From the NCBI RefSeq assembly GCF_947489365.1, contig NZ_CANLDB010000002.1:186001-250000 (forward strand): a stretch of 64,000 nucleotides of DNA. The letters run 5' to 3'. Below the pieces are notes generated by a model. It did no database searches. It saw nothing but the letters and a program-made list of their open reading frames with translations, and was not told the DNA's origin. The DNA is from an uncultured Nocardioides sp. GTDB lineage: Bacteria; Actinomycetota; Actinomycetes; Propionibacteriales; Nocardioidaceae. The stretch's first letter is position 1, and each line of letters opens with the position of its first letter. The position numbers were made by a program, and so were the translations under genes. This document shows positions 53,482 through 63,057 of this stretch, one piece after another.

Positions 53482-53527
53482 AGTGTGTCGATTCGCTGTC
53501 GCCATGGCGACAGCGAATCGACACACT
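53482..53527. terminator. 46-bp perfect palindrome between convergent genes
   Basis: Bases 53482-53504 are the exact reverse complement of 53505-53527 (centre GCCATGGC, ends AGTGTGTCG / CGACACACT). It lies 32 bp after the pepN stop and 81 bp after the stop of the convergent DUF5130 gene, an ideal place for a bidirectional terminator. It is less GC-rich than its surroundings, so it may have been acquired. Confidence 0.8.
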
Positions 53528-53608
53528 CTCCCGGTGGCGCTGCTGACCTCGGCAGTGTGGGGCCGGCCACGGCCGAGCCACGAGATCGGGTGACGGGAAG
53601 GTGCTACC

Positions 53609-53971
53609 TCAGGACGAGGCGGCTGTGTCGGCCATCATCGCGATGCCCGAGGTGAGGCCGCCGACGAAGTCGCCCTGGGCGAAGGCGGTCTCCATCTGGA
53701 GCACCGCGAAGTGGACGCGGGTGTCGGGGAGGCGGCGGCGCACCTCGGCGCCGGTGACGACCTCGACCACCCGGCGTACCGGGTCGAGCATGATCAGCAC
53801 GCTGTGCGACGGCGAGACGAGCGAGTTGTGCAGCCGGGTGGCGTACTCCCGGCTGTCGCCCTCGGTCTCCCCCGCGAAGACGGAGAACTCCAGCCGCGTC
53901 TGCTCCTCGGCGCGCCTCAGCGCGACGTCGATGGACTGACGCTGCGAGGCGCTGAAGGTCTCACCACGCAC
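53609..53971 (-). CDS. DUF5130 (TPM-like) protein
   Basis: 120 residues. VALRRAEEQTRLEFSVFAGE, SVLIMLDPVRRVVEVVTGAEVRRRLPD and GDFVGGLTSGIAMMAD match DUF5130, an actinobacterial relative of the TPM/TLP18.3 fold. Function unknown. GTG 53969-53971 follows GGAGG and lies inside the end of the upstream membrane-protein gene, so the two are coupled. Confidence 0.87.
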   Translation of the reverse strand: MRGETFSASQRQSIDVALRRAEEQTRLEFSVFAGETEGDSREYATRLHNSLVSPSHSVLIMLDPVRRVVEVVTGAEVRRRLPDTRVHFAVLQMETAFAQGDFVGGLTSGIAMMADTAASS

Positions 53972-54299
53972 CGCGAGCGCCTCCGGCCTCGGAGTCGGCG
54001 GAGTCCGGCGCGGCCAGCTCCTTCGTGCCGTGGCGGGGGCCGCCGATCCACTGGTCCTCCAGCTGGCCCGACCCGGGCGCGACGCGCTCGCCGCGCGCGA
54101 GCGGCGGCAGGTAGACCATCAGCACGACCAGGGCGAACAGCCCCACCGGGATGCCGACGAGCAGCCAGACGACCGTCAGGCCGCTGACCGGCGGCGGGTC
54201 GCTCCAGCCGACGGGCACGGCGGCGGCCGGCCCGGCCAGGGCGAGGAGGAGACCACCGACGAGGGCGGTCAGCAGCGAGGCTCGGCGAAGCACGTCCAC
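53961..54299 (-). CDS. Small membrane protein of unknown function
   Basis: 112 residues. A signal-peptide-like start (RRASLLTALVGGLLLALAGPAAAVP), one transmembrane helix (VVWLLVGIPVGLFALVVLMVYLPPL, about 43-67) and a charged tail with WIGGPRHGTKELA. I recognise no named domain, but the arrangement beside DUF5130 is common in actinobacteria. GTG 54297-54299 is chosen by frame and the signal peptide; no Shine-Dalgarno is visible. Divergent from mscS. Confidence 0.78.
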   Translation of the reverse strand: MDVLRRASLLTALVGGLLLALAGPAAAVPVGWSDPPPVSGLTVVWLLVGIPVGLFALVVLMVYLPPLARGERVAPGSGQLEDQWIGGPRHGTKELAAPDSADSEAGGARGAW

Positions 54300-54374
54300 A
54301 CGGAGGAGGGTATCGGTCCCCCCGGCCCCCCGGGCCCGGGCGTCCCTGATTCGGCCGACCCCACCGGCCGCCCC

Positions 54375-54380
54375 GATACT
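54375..54380 (+). promoter_or_regulatory. -10 element GATACT of mscS
   Basis: Six bases before the ATG; near-consensus, leaderless pattern. Confidence 0.4.
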
Positions 54381-54386
54381 GGACCG

Positions 54387-55391
54387 ATGCTTGCGATCGA
54401 CACCTTCGCGGCCTGCGAGCCGGACCAGGCCTGGTCCTGCCGCATCACCCGCGAGCTGACCGGCAACGACACCGCGGCGACCCTCGCCGAGCTCCTCCTG
54501 GGCAAGCCCGCAGCCGTCCTCGGGATCGTGCTGCTGGGCGCGCTCGGGCGGTGGATCATCCACCGCCTCATCGACCGCCTGGTGCGTCGCGCCGAGCACA
54601 GCATGGCGGGCAACAAGCCGTCGCTGACGATCCCGCCCGCCGACGACCTCGTCGCCCCCGCTCCCGTCAGCCACCGCCGCAAGCAGCGGACCCGCACGCT
54701 GGGCTCGCTGCTGAAGAGCGTCGCGACGGGAGCCATCGTCGCGATCGTCTCGATCATGGCGCTCTCCGAGATCGGGGTGAACGTCGCGCCGCTGATCGCC
54801 AGCGCCGGGATCGTCGGCGTCGCCCTCGGCTTCGGCGCGCAGAGCCTCGTGAGCGACGTCATCAGCGGCGTGTTCATGCTCGTCGAGGACCAGTACGGCG
54901 TGGGCGACGAGGTGGACCTCGGCGAGGCCATCGGCACCGTGGAGGCGGTGAGCCTGCGCGTCACCCGGGTGCGCGACATCCACGGCGTGGTCTGGTACGT
55001 CCGCAACGGCGAGATCGTCCGCGTCGGCAACCAGAGCCAGAACTGGTCGAAGTCCGTGCTCGACATCTCCGTCGGGTACGGCGAGGACCTCGACCGGGTC
55101 ACCCGCATCCTCGAGGAGGCCGCCCACGACATGTGGGAGGACGAGGACTACCGCGGCCAGATCCTCGAGGAGCCCACCGTCCTCGGCATCCAGGACCTCG
55201 CCGTCGACGGCGTGCTCATCCGCCTGTCCATCAAGACCGCCCCCGGCGAGCAGTGGGCGGTGTCCCGCGAGATGCGCCTCCGCATCAAGAACCGCTTCGA
55301 CGCCGAGGGCATCCAGATGCTCCTCCCCCAGCGTGTCCTGTGGTCGGGCGACCAGCGCGGCGCGGGCACCACGACCGGGGCCGGCGCGTGA
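54387..55391 (+). CDS. MscS-family mechanosensitive channel
   Basis: 334 residues. Membrane helices at about 28-52 and 105-150, the pore helix GIVGVALGFGAQSLVSDVISGVFMLVEDQY (about 140-170) and the cytosolic beta domain. GAQSLVSDVISG is the MscS pore signature. It releases solutes under osmotic downshift. ATG 54387 with GATACT upstream. The stop overlaps the globin start (GTGA), so both proteins come from one mRNA. Confidence 0.95.
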   Translation: MLAIDTFAACEPDQAWSCRITRELTGNDTAATLAELLLGKPAAVLGIVLLGALGRWIIHRLIDRLVRRAEHSMAGNKPSLTIPPADDLVAPAPVSHRRKQRTRTLGSLLKSVATGAIVAIVSIMALSEIGVNVAPLIASAGIVGVALGFGAQSLVSDVISGVFMLVEDQYGVGDEVDLGEAIGTVEAVSLRVTRVRDIHGVVWYVRNGEIVRVGNQSQNWSKSVLDISVGYGEDLDRVTRILEEAAHDMWEDEDYRGQILEEPTVLGIQDLAVDGVLIRLSIKTAPGEQWAVSREMRLRIKNRFDAEGIQMLLPQRVLWSGDQRGAGTTTGAGA

Positions 55392-55789
55392 CCGCCACCG
55401 ACGGAGGAGCGCCCGAGGCGACCTTCTACGACGAGATCGGCGGGTACGACGTCCTCGCCGGCATCGTGGCCCGGTTCTACGAGGGCGTGGCGACCGACCC
55501 GGTGCTGCGCCCGATGTACCCCGAGGAGGACCTCGCGCCCGCCCAGGAGCGGTTCACGCTCTTCCTGGTGCAGTACTGGGGCGGGCCGAAGACCTACTCG
55601 GAGCAGCGCGGCCACCCCCGGCTGCGGATGCGCCACGCGCCCTTCCGGGTCACGCCCGAGGCCCGCGACCACTGGCTCAGCAGCTTCCGGGCCGCGATGG
55701 ACACGGCCGGGCTCACCCCGGCGCAGGACGAGCGGCTGTGGGGCTACGTGACCTACGCCGCCGACTTCATGGTCAACACCCTGGACTGA
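55388..55789 (+). CDS. Truncated hemoglobin, group II (trHbO type)
   Basis: 133 residues. FYDEIGGYDVLAGIVARFYEGVATDP (B10 Tyr region), the RHAPF proximal His (F8) and HWLSSF (Trp G8) match group II truncated globins of actinobacteria. It binds oxygen or detoxifies NO/peroxide. GTG 55388-55390 overlaps the mscS TGA. Only 7 bp separate it from the convergent thioesterase stop. Confidence 0.95.
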   Translation: MTATDGGAPEATFYDEIGGYDVLAGIVARFYEGVATDPVLRPMYPEEDLAPAQERFTLFLVQYWGGPKTYSEQRGHPRLRMRHAPFRVTPEARDHWLSSFRAAMDTAGLTPAQDERLWGYVTYAADFMVNTLD

Positions 55790-55796
55790 CGGCCCG

Positions 55797-56696
55797 TCAG
55801 GGCGTGAGCCGGGACCGCAGCACCTCGAGGTACGGCGCGGGCGGCACCGCGGCGCGCTGGGCCTCGGGGTCGAAGCCGACGACGACCACGCGGGCGCGGG
55901 CCAGCGGGCCCGGACCGCCGTTCTCCGGGGGCTCCTCGGTGGGGTCGTCGAGCTCCGAGACCAGGACGAAGGAGGTCCGGCGGACCTCCTCGACCCGGGT
56001 GCGGGTCCGGTACGGCTCGCCGCGGAACAGCACCGGCCGCAGGTAGTCGACGTCCGTGCGGGCCACGACCACCGACATCGGCGGCGTGCCCTCCGGCACC
56101 CCCGCCATGAGCTCGGAGAAGGTCCGGATGCGGGCCTCCTGGAACAGCTCGACGTACGCCACGTTGTTCACGTGGCCGAAGACGTCGACGTCGGAGAACC
56201 GGACGGCGGTGGGCACGTCGGTCCAGGCGGCCGGACCGGGCGAGGGCCGGGCGCGACGGACGGGCTCCCCCGGCTCCAGGAAGGCCGAGAGGCCCTCACG
56301 CTCGGCGTGCGTCAGGCGCCGGGGCCGGTCCGCGTCGAAGTCGTACGGCGCCAGCAGGGTGCGGGCCCGCAGGACGACCTCTCGCTCGGTGTCGTCCGAG
56401 GACGAGCGCCCCGCCGTCACCTCGTAGTCGAGGGTGAACGCCCCGGCGCGGACCTCGCTGGTCCACATCTCGACCCGCACGTGACGGCGCAGCCGCAGCG
56501 GGGCGACGTACGACACCTCGAGACGGACCACCACCGACCCGCGGGTCAGCGGCGCCGGCCCGTCGGGGGTGGCGCCGTGGCTGCGGAGCATGTCGATGCG
56601 CGCCTCCTGCAGCACGTCGACGTGGGCGACGTTGTTGACGTGACCCAGCAGGTCCAGGTCGGCCCACCGCAGGGGGCACTCGTAGACGTGGCGCAC
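55797..56696 (-). CDS. Acyl-CoA thioesterase with two hotdog domains
   Basis: 299 residues. Two 4HBT domains in tandem: RWADLDLLGHVNNVAHVDVLQEARI (about 10-34) and RFSDVDVFGHVNNVAYVELFQEARI (about 158-182), each with the catalytic Asp. It hydrolyses acyl-CoA esters in the cytosol. GTG 56694-56696 with CAGGAT seven bases upstream. It faces the thiolase gene across a palindrome, which suggests shared fatty-acid control. Confidence 0.9.
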   Translation of the reverse strand: MRHVYECPLRWADLDLLGHVNNVAHVDVLQEARIDMLRSHGATPDGPAPLTRGSVVVRLEVSYVAPLRLRRHVRVEMWTSEVRAGAFTLDYEVTAGRSSSDDTEREVVLRARTLLAPYDFDADRPRRLTHAEREGLSAFLEPGEPVRRARPSPGPAAWTDVPTAVRFSDVDVFGHVNNVAYVELFQEARIRTFSELMAGVPEGTPPMSVVVARTDVDYLRPVLFRGEPYRTRTRVEEVRRTSFVLVSELDDPTEEPPENGGPGPLARARVVVVGFDPEAQRAAVPPAPYLEVLRSRLTP

Positions 56697-56724
56697 GGGG
56701 TGGATCCTGGCAGAGAGGAGGACT

Positions 56725-56742
56725 GGTTACTGTGTGGTAACC
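56725..56742. promoter_or_regulatory. GGTTAC-N6-GTAACC palindrome, candidate operator
   Basis: Perfect inverted repeat with a six-base spacer between the divergent thioesterase and thiolase starts, 27 bp before the thiolase ATG. Fits a dimeric TetR-type repressor of fatty-acid genes; no such regulator is adjacent (a MarR gene follows the thiolase). Confidence 0.55.
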
Positions 56743-56769
56743 CGCTCCTGGACGTCTGGAAGGACCCCC

Positions 56770-57987
56770 ATGCCCGAGGCAGTCATCGTCGCGACCGCAC
56801 GCTCCCCGATCGGACGGGCCAACAAGGGCTCGCTCAAGGACCTGCGTCCTGACGACCTGGCGGCGTCCATGGTCGCCGCCGCCCTGGACAAGGTGCCGGC
56901 GCTCGACCGCAACGACGTCGACGACCTCTACCTCGGCTGCGGGCTCCCCGGCGGCGAGTCCGGCTTCAACATGGCCCGCGTCGTGAACGTCATCAACGGC
57001 ATGGACTCGGTCCCCGGCGCCACCGTCACCCGCTACTGCTCCTCGTCCGTGCAGACCACCCGGATGGCGTTCCACGCCATCAAGGCCGGCGAGGGCGACG
57101 TCTTCGTGTCCGCCGGCGTCGAGACCGTCTCGCGGTTCGCGAAGGGCACCTCGGACCACATCCCCGACACCCAGAACCCGCTGTTCGCCGACGCCCGCGC
57201 CCGCACCAAGGCCACCGCCGAGAACGGCGAGGGCTGGCACGACCCGCGCCAGGACGGCGTCCTTCCCGACGCCTACATCGCGATGGGCTACACCGCCGAG
57301 AACGTCGCGAAGCTGCGCGGGCTGGACCGCCGCGAGCTCGACGAGTTCGGCGTCCGCTCCCAGAACCTGGCCGAGAAGGCGATCAACGACGGCTTCTGGG
57401 CTCGCGAGATCACCCCCGTGACCCTGCCCGACGGCACCGTCGTCGACACCGACGACGGTCCCCGTGCCGGCGTCACCTACGAGGCCGTCTCGTCGCTGCA
57501 GCCCGTCTTCCGCCCGGACGGCGTCGTCACCGCCGCCAACTGCTGCCCGCTGAACGACGGCGCCGCCGCGGTGGTCGTGATGTCCGACACCCGCGCCGCC
57601 GAGCTCGGCCTGACCCCGCTGGCCCGCATCGTGTCCACCGGCGTGTCGGGCCTGTCCCCCGAGATCATGGGCCTCGGGCCCGTCGAGGCCAGCAAGCAGG
57701 CCCTGGCGCGCGCCGGGATGAGCATCGGCGACATCGACCTGGTCGAGATCAACGAGGCGTTCGCGGCCCAGGTCGTGCCGTCCTACCAGGACCTGGGCAT
57801 CGACCTGGACCGGCTCAACGTCAACGGCGGGGCGATCGCGATCGGGCACCCGTTCGGCATGACCGGCGCCCGCCTCACGGCCACGATGCTGAACTCGCTG
57901 GACTGGCACGACAAGTCCACCGGGCTCGTCACCATGTGCGTCGGCGGCGGGCAGGGCATGGCGCTCGTGCTCGAGCGGATGGGCTGA
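56770..57987 (+). CDS. Acetyl-CoA acyltransferase (thiolase)
   Basis: 405 residues. Active-site Cys in RYCSSSV (about 90), His in AIGHPFGMTGAR (about 359) and Cys in MCVGGGQG (about 390); NEAFAAQ is also present. It cleaves or forms 3-ketoacyl-CoA in beta-oxidation or ketone metabolism. ATG 56770 (MPEAVIVATARSPIG) is the family start; the frame extends upstream through the operator and is not used. No hydratase-dehydrogenase partner is adjacent. Confidence 0.95.
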   Translation: MPEAVIVATARSPIGRANKGSLKDLRPDDLAASMVAAALDKVPALDRNDVDDLYLGCGLPGGESGFNMARVVNVINGMDSVPGATVTRYCSSSVQTTRMAFHAIKAGEGDVFVSAGVETVSRFAKGTSDHIPDTQNPLFADARARTKATAENGEGWHDPRQDGVLPDAYIAMGYTAENVAKLRGLDRRELDEFGVRSQNLAEKAINDGFWAREITPVTLPDGTVVDTDDGPRAGVTYEAVSSLQPVFRPDGVVTAANCCPLNDGAAAVVVMSDTRAAELGLTPLARIVSTGVSGLSPEIMGLGPVEASKQALARAGMSIGDIDLVEINEAFAAQVVPSYQDLGIDLDRLNVNGGAIAIGHPFGMTGARLTATMLNSLDWHDKSTGLVTMCVGGGQGMALVLERMG

Positions 57988-58024
57988 GCCGACCGTGCCC
58001 CTGACCTGCGGGGCCCCGAGGCTC

Positions 58025-58030
58025 TAACAT
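58025..58030 (+). promoter_or_regulatory. -10 element TAACAT of the MarR gene
   Basis: Six bases before the GTG start; leaderless pattern with no Shine-Dalgarno. Confidence 0.5.
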
Positions 58031-58036
58031 TCCCAG

Positions 58037-58537
58037 GTGAGTGTCGGGGGACAGAACGTCACGGAGCCGGCATGGCTCGATGCGGACCAGCAACGCTCGT
58101 GGCGCGCCCTCGTCCTGGGCATGACCCTGCTGACGCACCGGTTGGACGACGAGCTGCGCCGCGGGTTCGGCCTGTCGCTCACGGAGTACGAGATCCTCGT
58201 GCGCCTGGCGGAGTCGACCGAGCGCGAGATGCGGATGGCGGCGCTCGCCGACTCGCTGTGCCTGAGCCGCAGCCGCATCACCCACACGGTCGCCCGCATG
58301 GAGGCCGCGGGACTGGTCGAGCGGCGCGCGAGCCAGCAGGACGGCCGGGGGGTGGTGGCCGTGATGACCGACGGCGGCGAGCAGCGCCTGCAGGAGGCCT
58401 CGCCGTCCCACGTCGCTGCGGTCCGCGAGCACCTCGTGGACCTCGTCGACCCGTCCGACTTCCGCAGCCTGGGGCGGGTCATGGACGCCGTGTCCGACGC
58501 CCTGGTCGCGCAGAACCCGGACGCCGAGATCCGCTGA
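58037..58537 (+). CDS. MarR family transcriptional regulator
   Basis: 166 residues. Winged helix with LSLTEYEILVRLAE, ALADSLCLSRSRITHTVARMEAAGLVERR and a DGRGVVAVMTDGG wing. It has a full first helix, unlike the MarR at 40730 if that gene starts at its TTG. GTG 58037 with TAACAT six bases upstream. It may regulate the thiolase or the DUF1097 gene on either side; ligand unknown. Confidence 0.92.
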   Translation: MSVGGQNVTEPAWLDADQQRSWRALVLGMTLLTHRLDDELRRGFGLSLTEYEILVRLAESTEREMRMAALADSLCLSRSRITHTVARMEAAGLVERRASQQDGRGVVAVMTDGGEQRLQEASPSHVAAVREHLVDLVDPSDFRSLGRVMDAVSDALVAQNPDAEIR

Positions 58538-58790
58538 CCGCAGCACGACGACCGCGCGCCTGACCGGGTGCGCGTGTCAGATTGAGACGCGACGGGCGCG
58601 ACGACGGCTCTGGGGCGGCCTACCGTCGTCCCGTCCGTGACCACCGTCACAGGCCGTGACCGGCACCCGACCCGGGGTGCCCTGTGCGGGACGTCCTCCC
58701 GCCCCTCTCCTGCCCCCTCCCGACGCGCACCTGCCCCGGTCACGCCCCTCGCGACCCGGGTCCTCGGCGCGCGTCAGAAACGAGTCCGTC
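58538..58790 (+). other. 253-bp C-rich spacer before the DUF1097 gene
   Basis: No gene seen. TACCGT near 58620 could be a -10. A GTGACC...GGTCAC-like dyad (GTGACCACCGTCAC, about 58637-58650) is followed by a pyrimidine-rich stretch. An in-frame GTG at 58656 would add 45 Pro/Arg-rich residues to the membrane protein, which is unlikely. Confidence 0.4.
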
Positions 58791-59480
58791 ATGCTCGCCC
58801 GTCTCAAGTCCTCCGTCCCCCTCGCCCTCGTCATCGGCGTCCTCGCCTTCCTGTGGTGCGAGTTCGCCCTCAACTTCACCTTCCACTGGGTCACGAACGG
58901 CGACCTGGGCAACGGCCTGGACCTGCCCAGCAACTTCCACCTCGTGGTCCCCGCCGCCTTCATCTCGTGGGGCTTCATCTTCGCCGCCGGCGCCGACACG
59001 GCCGCGTTCGTCAAGGTCACCGTGGCCAGCGTCGTCGGCGGCGTGGCCGGTCTCGCCGCGATGCTGTTCTCCTCGGCGATCGCTCCGCTCCCCGACTTCT
59101 GGGGCATCGCGCTCGCCGTCGCCGTCTTCGCCATCATCCTGGTCCTGATGAGCGCGCTCGGTGACTGGCACTACGTGCCGGCCACCTTCGGCGCCTTCGC
59201 GTCGGTGTTCTTCTGGTGGACCGCGACCGGCCTGGACACGTGGGCACCCGACGGCGGCGGCGTCGGCAACAGCGTGCAGGCGCTGGCCGACCCGCTCACC
59301 GCCGGCGCCGGTGCCTTCGGCGGCGTCATCTCGACCCCGCTCGAGATGGTGTTCGTGAACGTCACCGTCAGCCTGCTGTGCGGCTGCCTGCTCGGCCTCG
59401 CCTCCCTGAAGCTCACGGGGCTGATCAGCCCGGCCGCCCCGGCCGAGGAGCCCCAGCGGCAGGAGACCACCTCGGCCTGA
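58791..59480 (+). CDS. DUF1097 membrane protein
   Basis: 229 residues with about six transmembrane helices. Long hydrophobic helices with GDWHYVPATFGAFASVFFWW and FISWGFIFAAGADTAAF place it in DUF1097 (YcdZ-like). Function unknown; E. coli relatives have been linked to transport. ATG 58791 begins at the first helix and lacks a clear ribosome-binding site. Followed by a strong hairpin. Confidence 0.82.
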   Translation: MLARLKSSVPLALVIGVLAFLWCEFALNFTFHWVTNGDLGNGLDLPSNFHLVVPAAFISWGFIFAAGADTAAFVKVTVASVVGGVAGLAAMLFSSAIAPLPDFWGIALAVAVFAIILVLMSALGDWHYVPATFGAFASVFFWWTATGLDTWAPDGGGVGNSVQALADPLTAGAGAFGGVISTPLEMVFVNVTVSLLCGCLLGLASLKLTGLISPAAPAEEPQRQETTSA

Positions 59481-59488
59481 GCCCGGAC

Positions 59489-59532
59489 GCACCCGACCCC
59501 GGCGCGCCAGGTGGCGGGCCGGGGCCGGGTGC
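59489..59532. terminator. Bidirectional terminator between DUF1097 and ettA
   Basis: Stem of 7 + 7 bp with one mismatch (GCACCCG-A-CCCCGGC and its complement) around a 14-base loop, in the spacer of convergent genes. Confidence 0.7.
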
Positions 59533-59559
59533 GCGGGTCTCCCACCCGTCGGTCGCGCG

Positions 59560-61242
<1,683 letters not shown>

Positions 61243-61249
61243 GGCCTCA

Positions 61250-61255
61250 ACCCTA
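61250..61255 (-). promoter_or_regulatory. -10 element TAGGGT of ettA
   Basis: Seven bases before the ATG; leaderless pattern. Confidence 0.55.
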
Positions 61256-61320
61256 GGACCCCGCGCCCCGTGGGCCGCCCCCGGCCGGTGGGGCGCCGGG
61301 GCCGCCGTGGTCGGACCGGC

Positions 61321-62979
61321 TCAGCCGCGGGCGCGGGCGATCGCCGCGGAGAGCTGCGCGTGGGCGGCGAGCTCGGAGCGCAGGGGCGTCACGACGAGGT
61401 CGCCGGCCGCCTCGGAGACGGTGTGGCGCATCATCCGGTCGGCCACGTCGGCGCGGAAGCGCGCCGTCCGGCCGACCGACGACCAGGCCACGACGGTGAG
61501 CAGCAGGCCACCGACGAGGCCCACCGCCAGCAGCAGGAGCGGGAGGTCGACGGGTCCCAGCGCGTACCCGGGGGCCACCCCGGCGGCGACCAGCCCGAAC
61601 CAGACCGCACCGCCGACGGCCACCAGCAGCAGCACCCACTGGAGCACCTGGACCAGGCGCACCCAGAGGGGCAGCCTCGCGACGCCGAGGTCGGAGGAGC
61701 CGAGCGCACCGTCGACGCGCTCCGCGAGGTCGCCCGACCGCTCGGTCGTGACCCGCCGTACGGCGTCGGCCCAGGCCGGGGGCAGGCCGGCGGAGTGCTC
61801 GTCGGCGAGGTCGCGGGTCGCGGCGTCGAAGCGGGGACGCTCGACGGGCGCGACGCGCGGCAGGTAGGAGCGGCCACCCAGCTGTCGGCCCGACTCCTCG
61901 CCGAGCTCCAGGCCGCTGGCCGCGACCGGGTCCTTGCGCAGCGCGGGCAGCCACGCCAGCAGCGGCCAGGCGGTGGCCCGGCGGGCGCGGCGGCGTACCG
62001 AGCCCCCGACCGCGCGGGTGACGACGGGCACGCCCGCCGCGTCGGCGAGCGCGTCGGTGAAGGCGGCGACGCGGTCGTCGCCGAGCTCGCGCGGCGGTGC
62101 GCCGCTCCCGGCGCCGGCCGCCTCCGCGAGCCGGTCCGCGGCGGCGCGGACGTCGACGTCGACACGACCGCGGGCGAGCGCCTTGTCGGAGACCCGGCGA
62201 CCGATCTCGCTGCGCAGCTCGTCGACGCCCCAGCCCTCCCGGGCCGACACCCCGATGAGCGGCACCTCGGCGAGGCCGTCGGCGACGAGCAGGCGGCGCA
62301 CGTCGGCGAGCATCGCGTCGCGGCGGGCCTCGGGCACGGCGTCGAGGTGGTTGAGGACGACGACGATCTGGTCGGCGTGGGCCGCGAGCGGACGCAGGTA
62401 GCGGTCGTGGACCGCGTTGTCGGCGTACTTCTGGGGGTCGAGGACCCAGACCATGAGGTCGGCCTTCTCGACGAGGCGGTCCACCTCGAGGTGGTGGGAG
62501 ACCTCGGTCGAGTCGTGGTCGGGTAGGTCGAGGAGGACGACGCCGTCCAGGTCGGCGCCCTCGTGGCGGCTGCCGTCGAGCATCGAGCCGCGACTGGTCT
62601 GGTGACGCGGCGGGATGCCGAGCCAGTCGAGGACCTCGCTGGCGTCACGGGAGCCCCACACGCAGGCCGCGGCCCAGGACGTCGTGGGGCGGCGCACGCC
62701 GGTCGCGGCGAGCTCCAGCCCGGTGAGGGCATTGAAGGTGGAGGACTTCCCGGAGCCGGTGGCGCCGGCGATCGCGACGACGGTGTGGTCGGCGGAGAGC
62801 CGCATGCGGCCGGCGGCGCGGTGCGCGGTGGACTCGGCCTGCTCGACGGCGTCGGGGTCGACGCGCTCGCGCGCCAGGTCGACGGCGGCGACGAGGGCCT
62901 CGACGCGGTCACCGGTGCCCGTGCCGCGCTGCGGCTCGTCACCGGGACGCGGGCGGGCCCCCTCGAGCAGGGACGTCAT
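61321..62979 (-). CDS. Dynamin-like / YfjP-type GTPase
   Basis: 552 residues. G domain with GATGSGKSS (about 70), a switch-I Thr in RRPTTSWAA, DLPDHDS (G3, about 152) and NHLD (G4, about 208). Two transmembrane helices (about 455-475 and 490-512) anchor a C-terminal helical segment. Large GTPase of the YfjP/dynamin-like group that may act on membranes; function unknown. ATG 62977-62979 follows GAGGAAC. It lies 78 bp after the second GTPase-family gene, as a pair. Confidence 0.88.
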   Translation of the reverse strand: MTSLLEGARPRPGDEPQRGTGTGDRVEALVAAVDLARERVDPDAVEQAESTAHRAAGRMRLSADHTVVAIAGATGSGKSSTFNALTGLELAATGVRRPTTSWAAACVWGSRDASEVLDWLGIPPRHQTSRGSMLDGSRHEGADLDGVVLLDLPDHDSTEVSHHLEVDRLVEKADLMVWVLDPQKYADNAVHDRYLRPLAAHADQIVVVLNHLDAVPEARRDAMLADVRRLLVADGLAEVPLIGVSAREGWGVDELRSEIGRRVSDKALARGRVDVDVRAAADRLAEAAGAGSGAPPRELGDDRVAAFTDALADAAGVPVVTRAVGGSVRRRARRATAWPLLAWLPALRKDPVAASGLELGEESGRQLGGRSYLPRVAPVERPRFDAATRDLADEHSAGLPPAWADAVRRVTTERSGDLAERVDGALGSSDLGVARLPLWVRLVQVLQWVLLLVAVGGAVWFGLVAAGVAPGYALGPVDLPLLLLAVGLVGGLLLTVVAWSSVGRTARFRADVADRMMRHTVSEAAGDLVVTPLRSELAAHAQLSAAIARARG

Positions 62980-63057
62980 GTGGTTCCTCGCAGGCACTGG
63001 CTGGCGGACCGGACGGGTGTCCGGCCGTGTCGGCACGGTGCCGACCCTGTGCACAGC

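Noticed and set aside
50834..53581. Long antisense frame opposite pepN
   Set aside because: Shadow of pepN with no recognisable domain.
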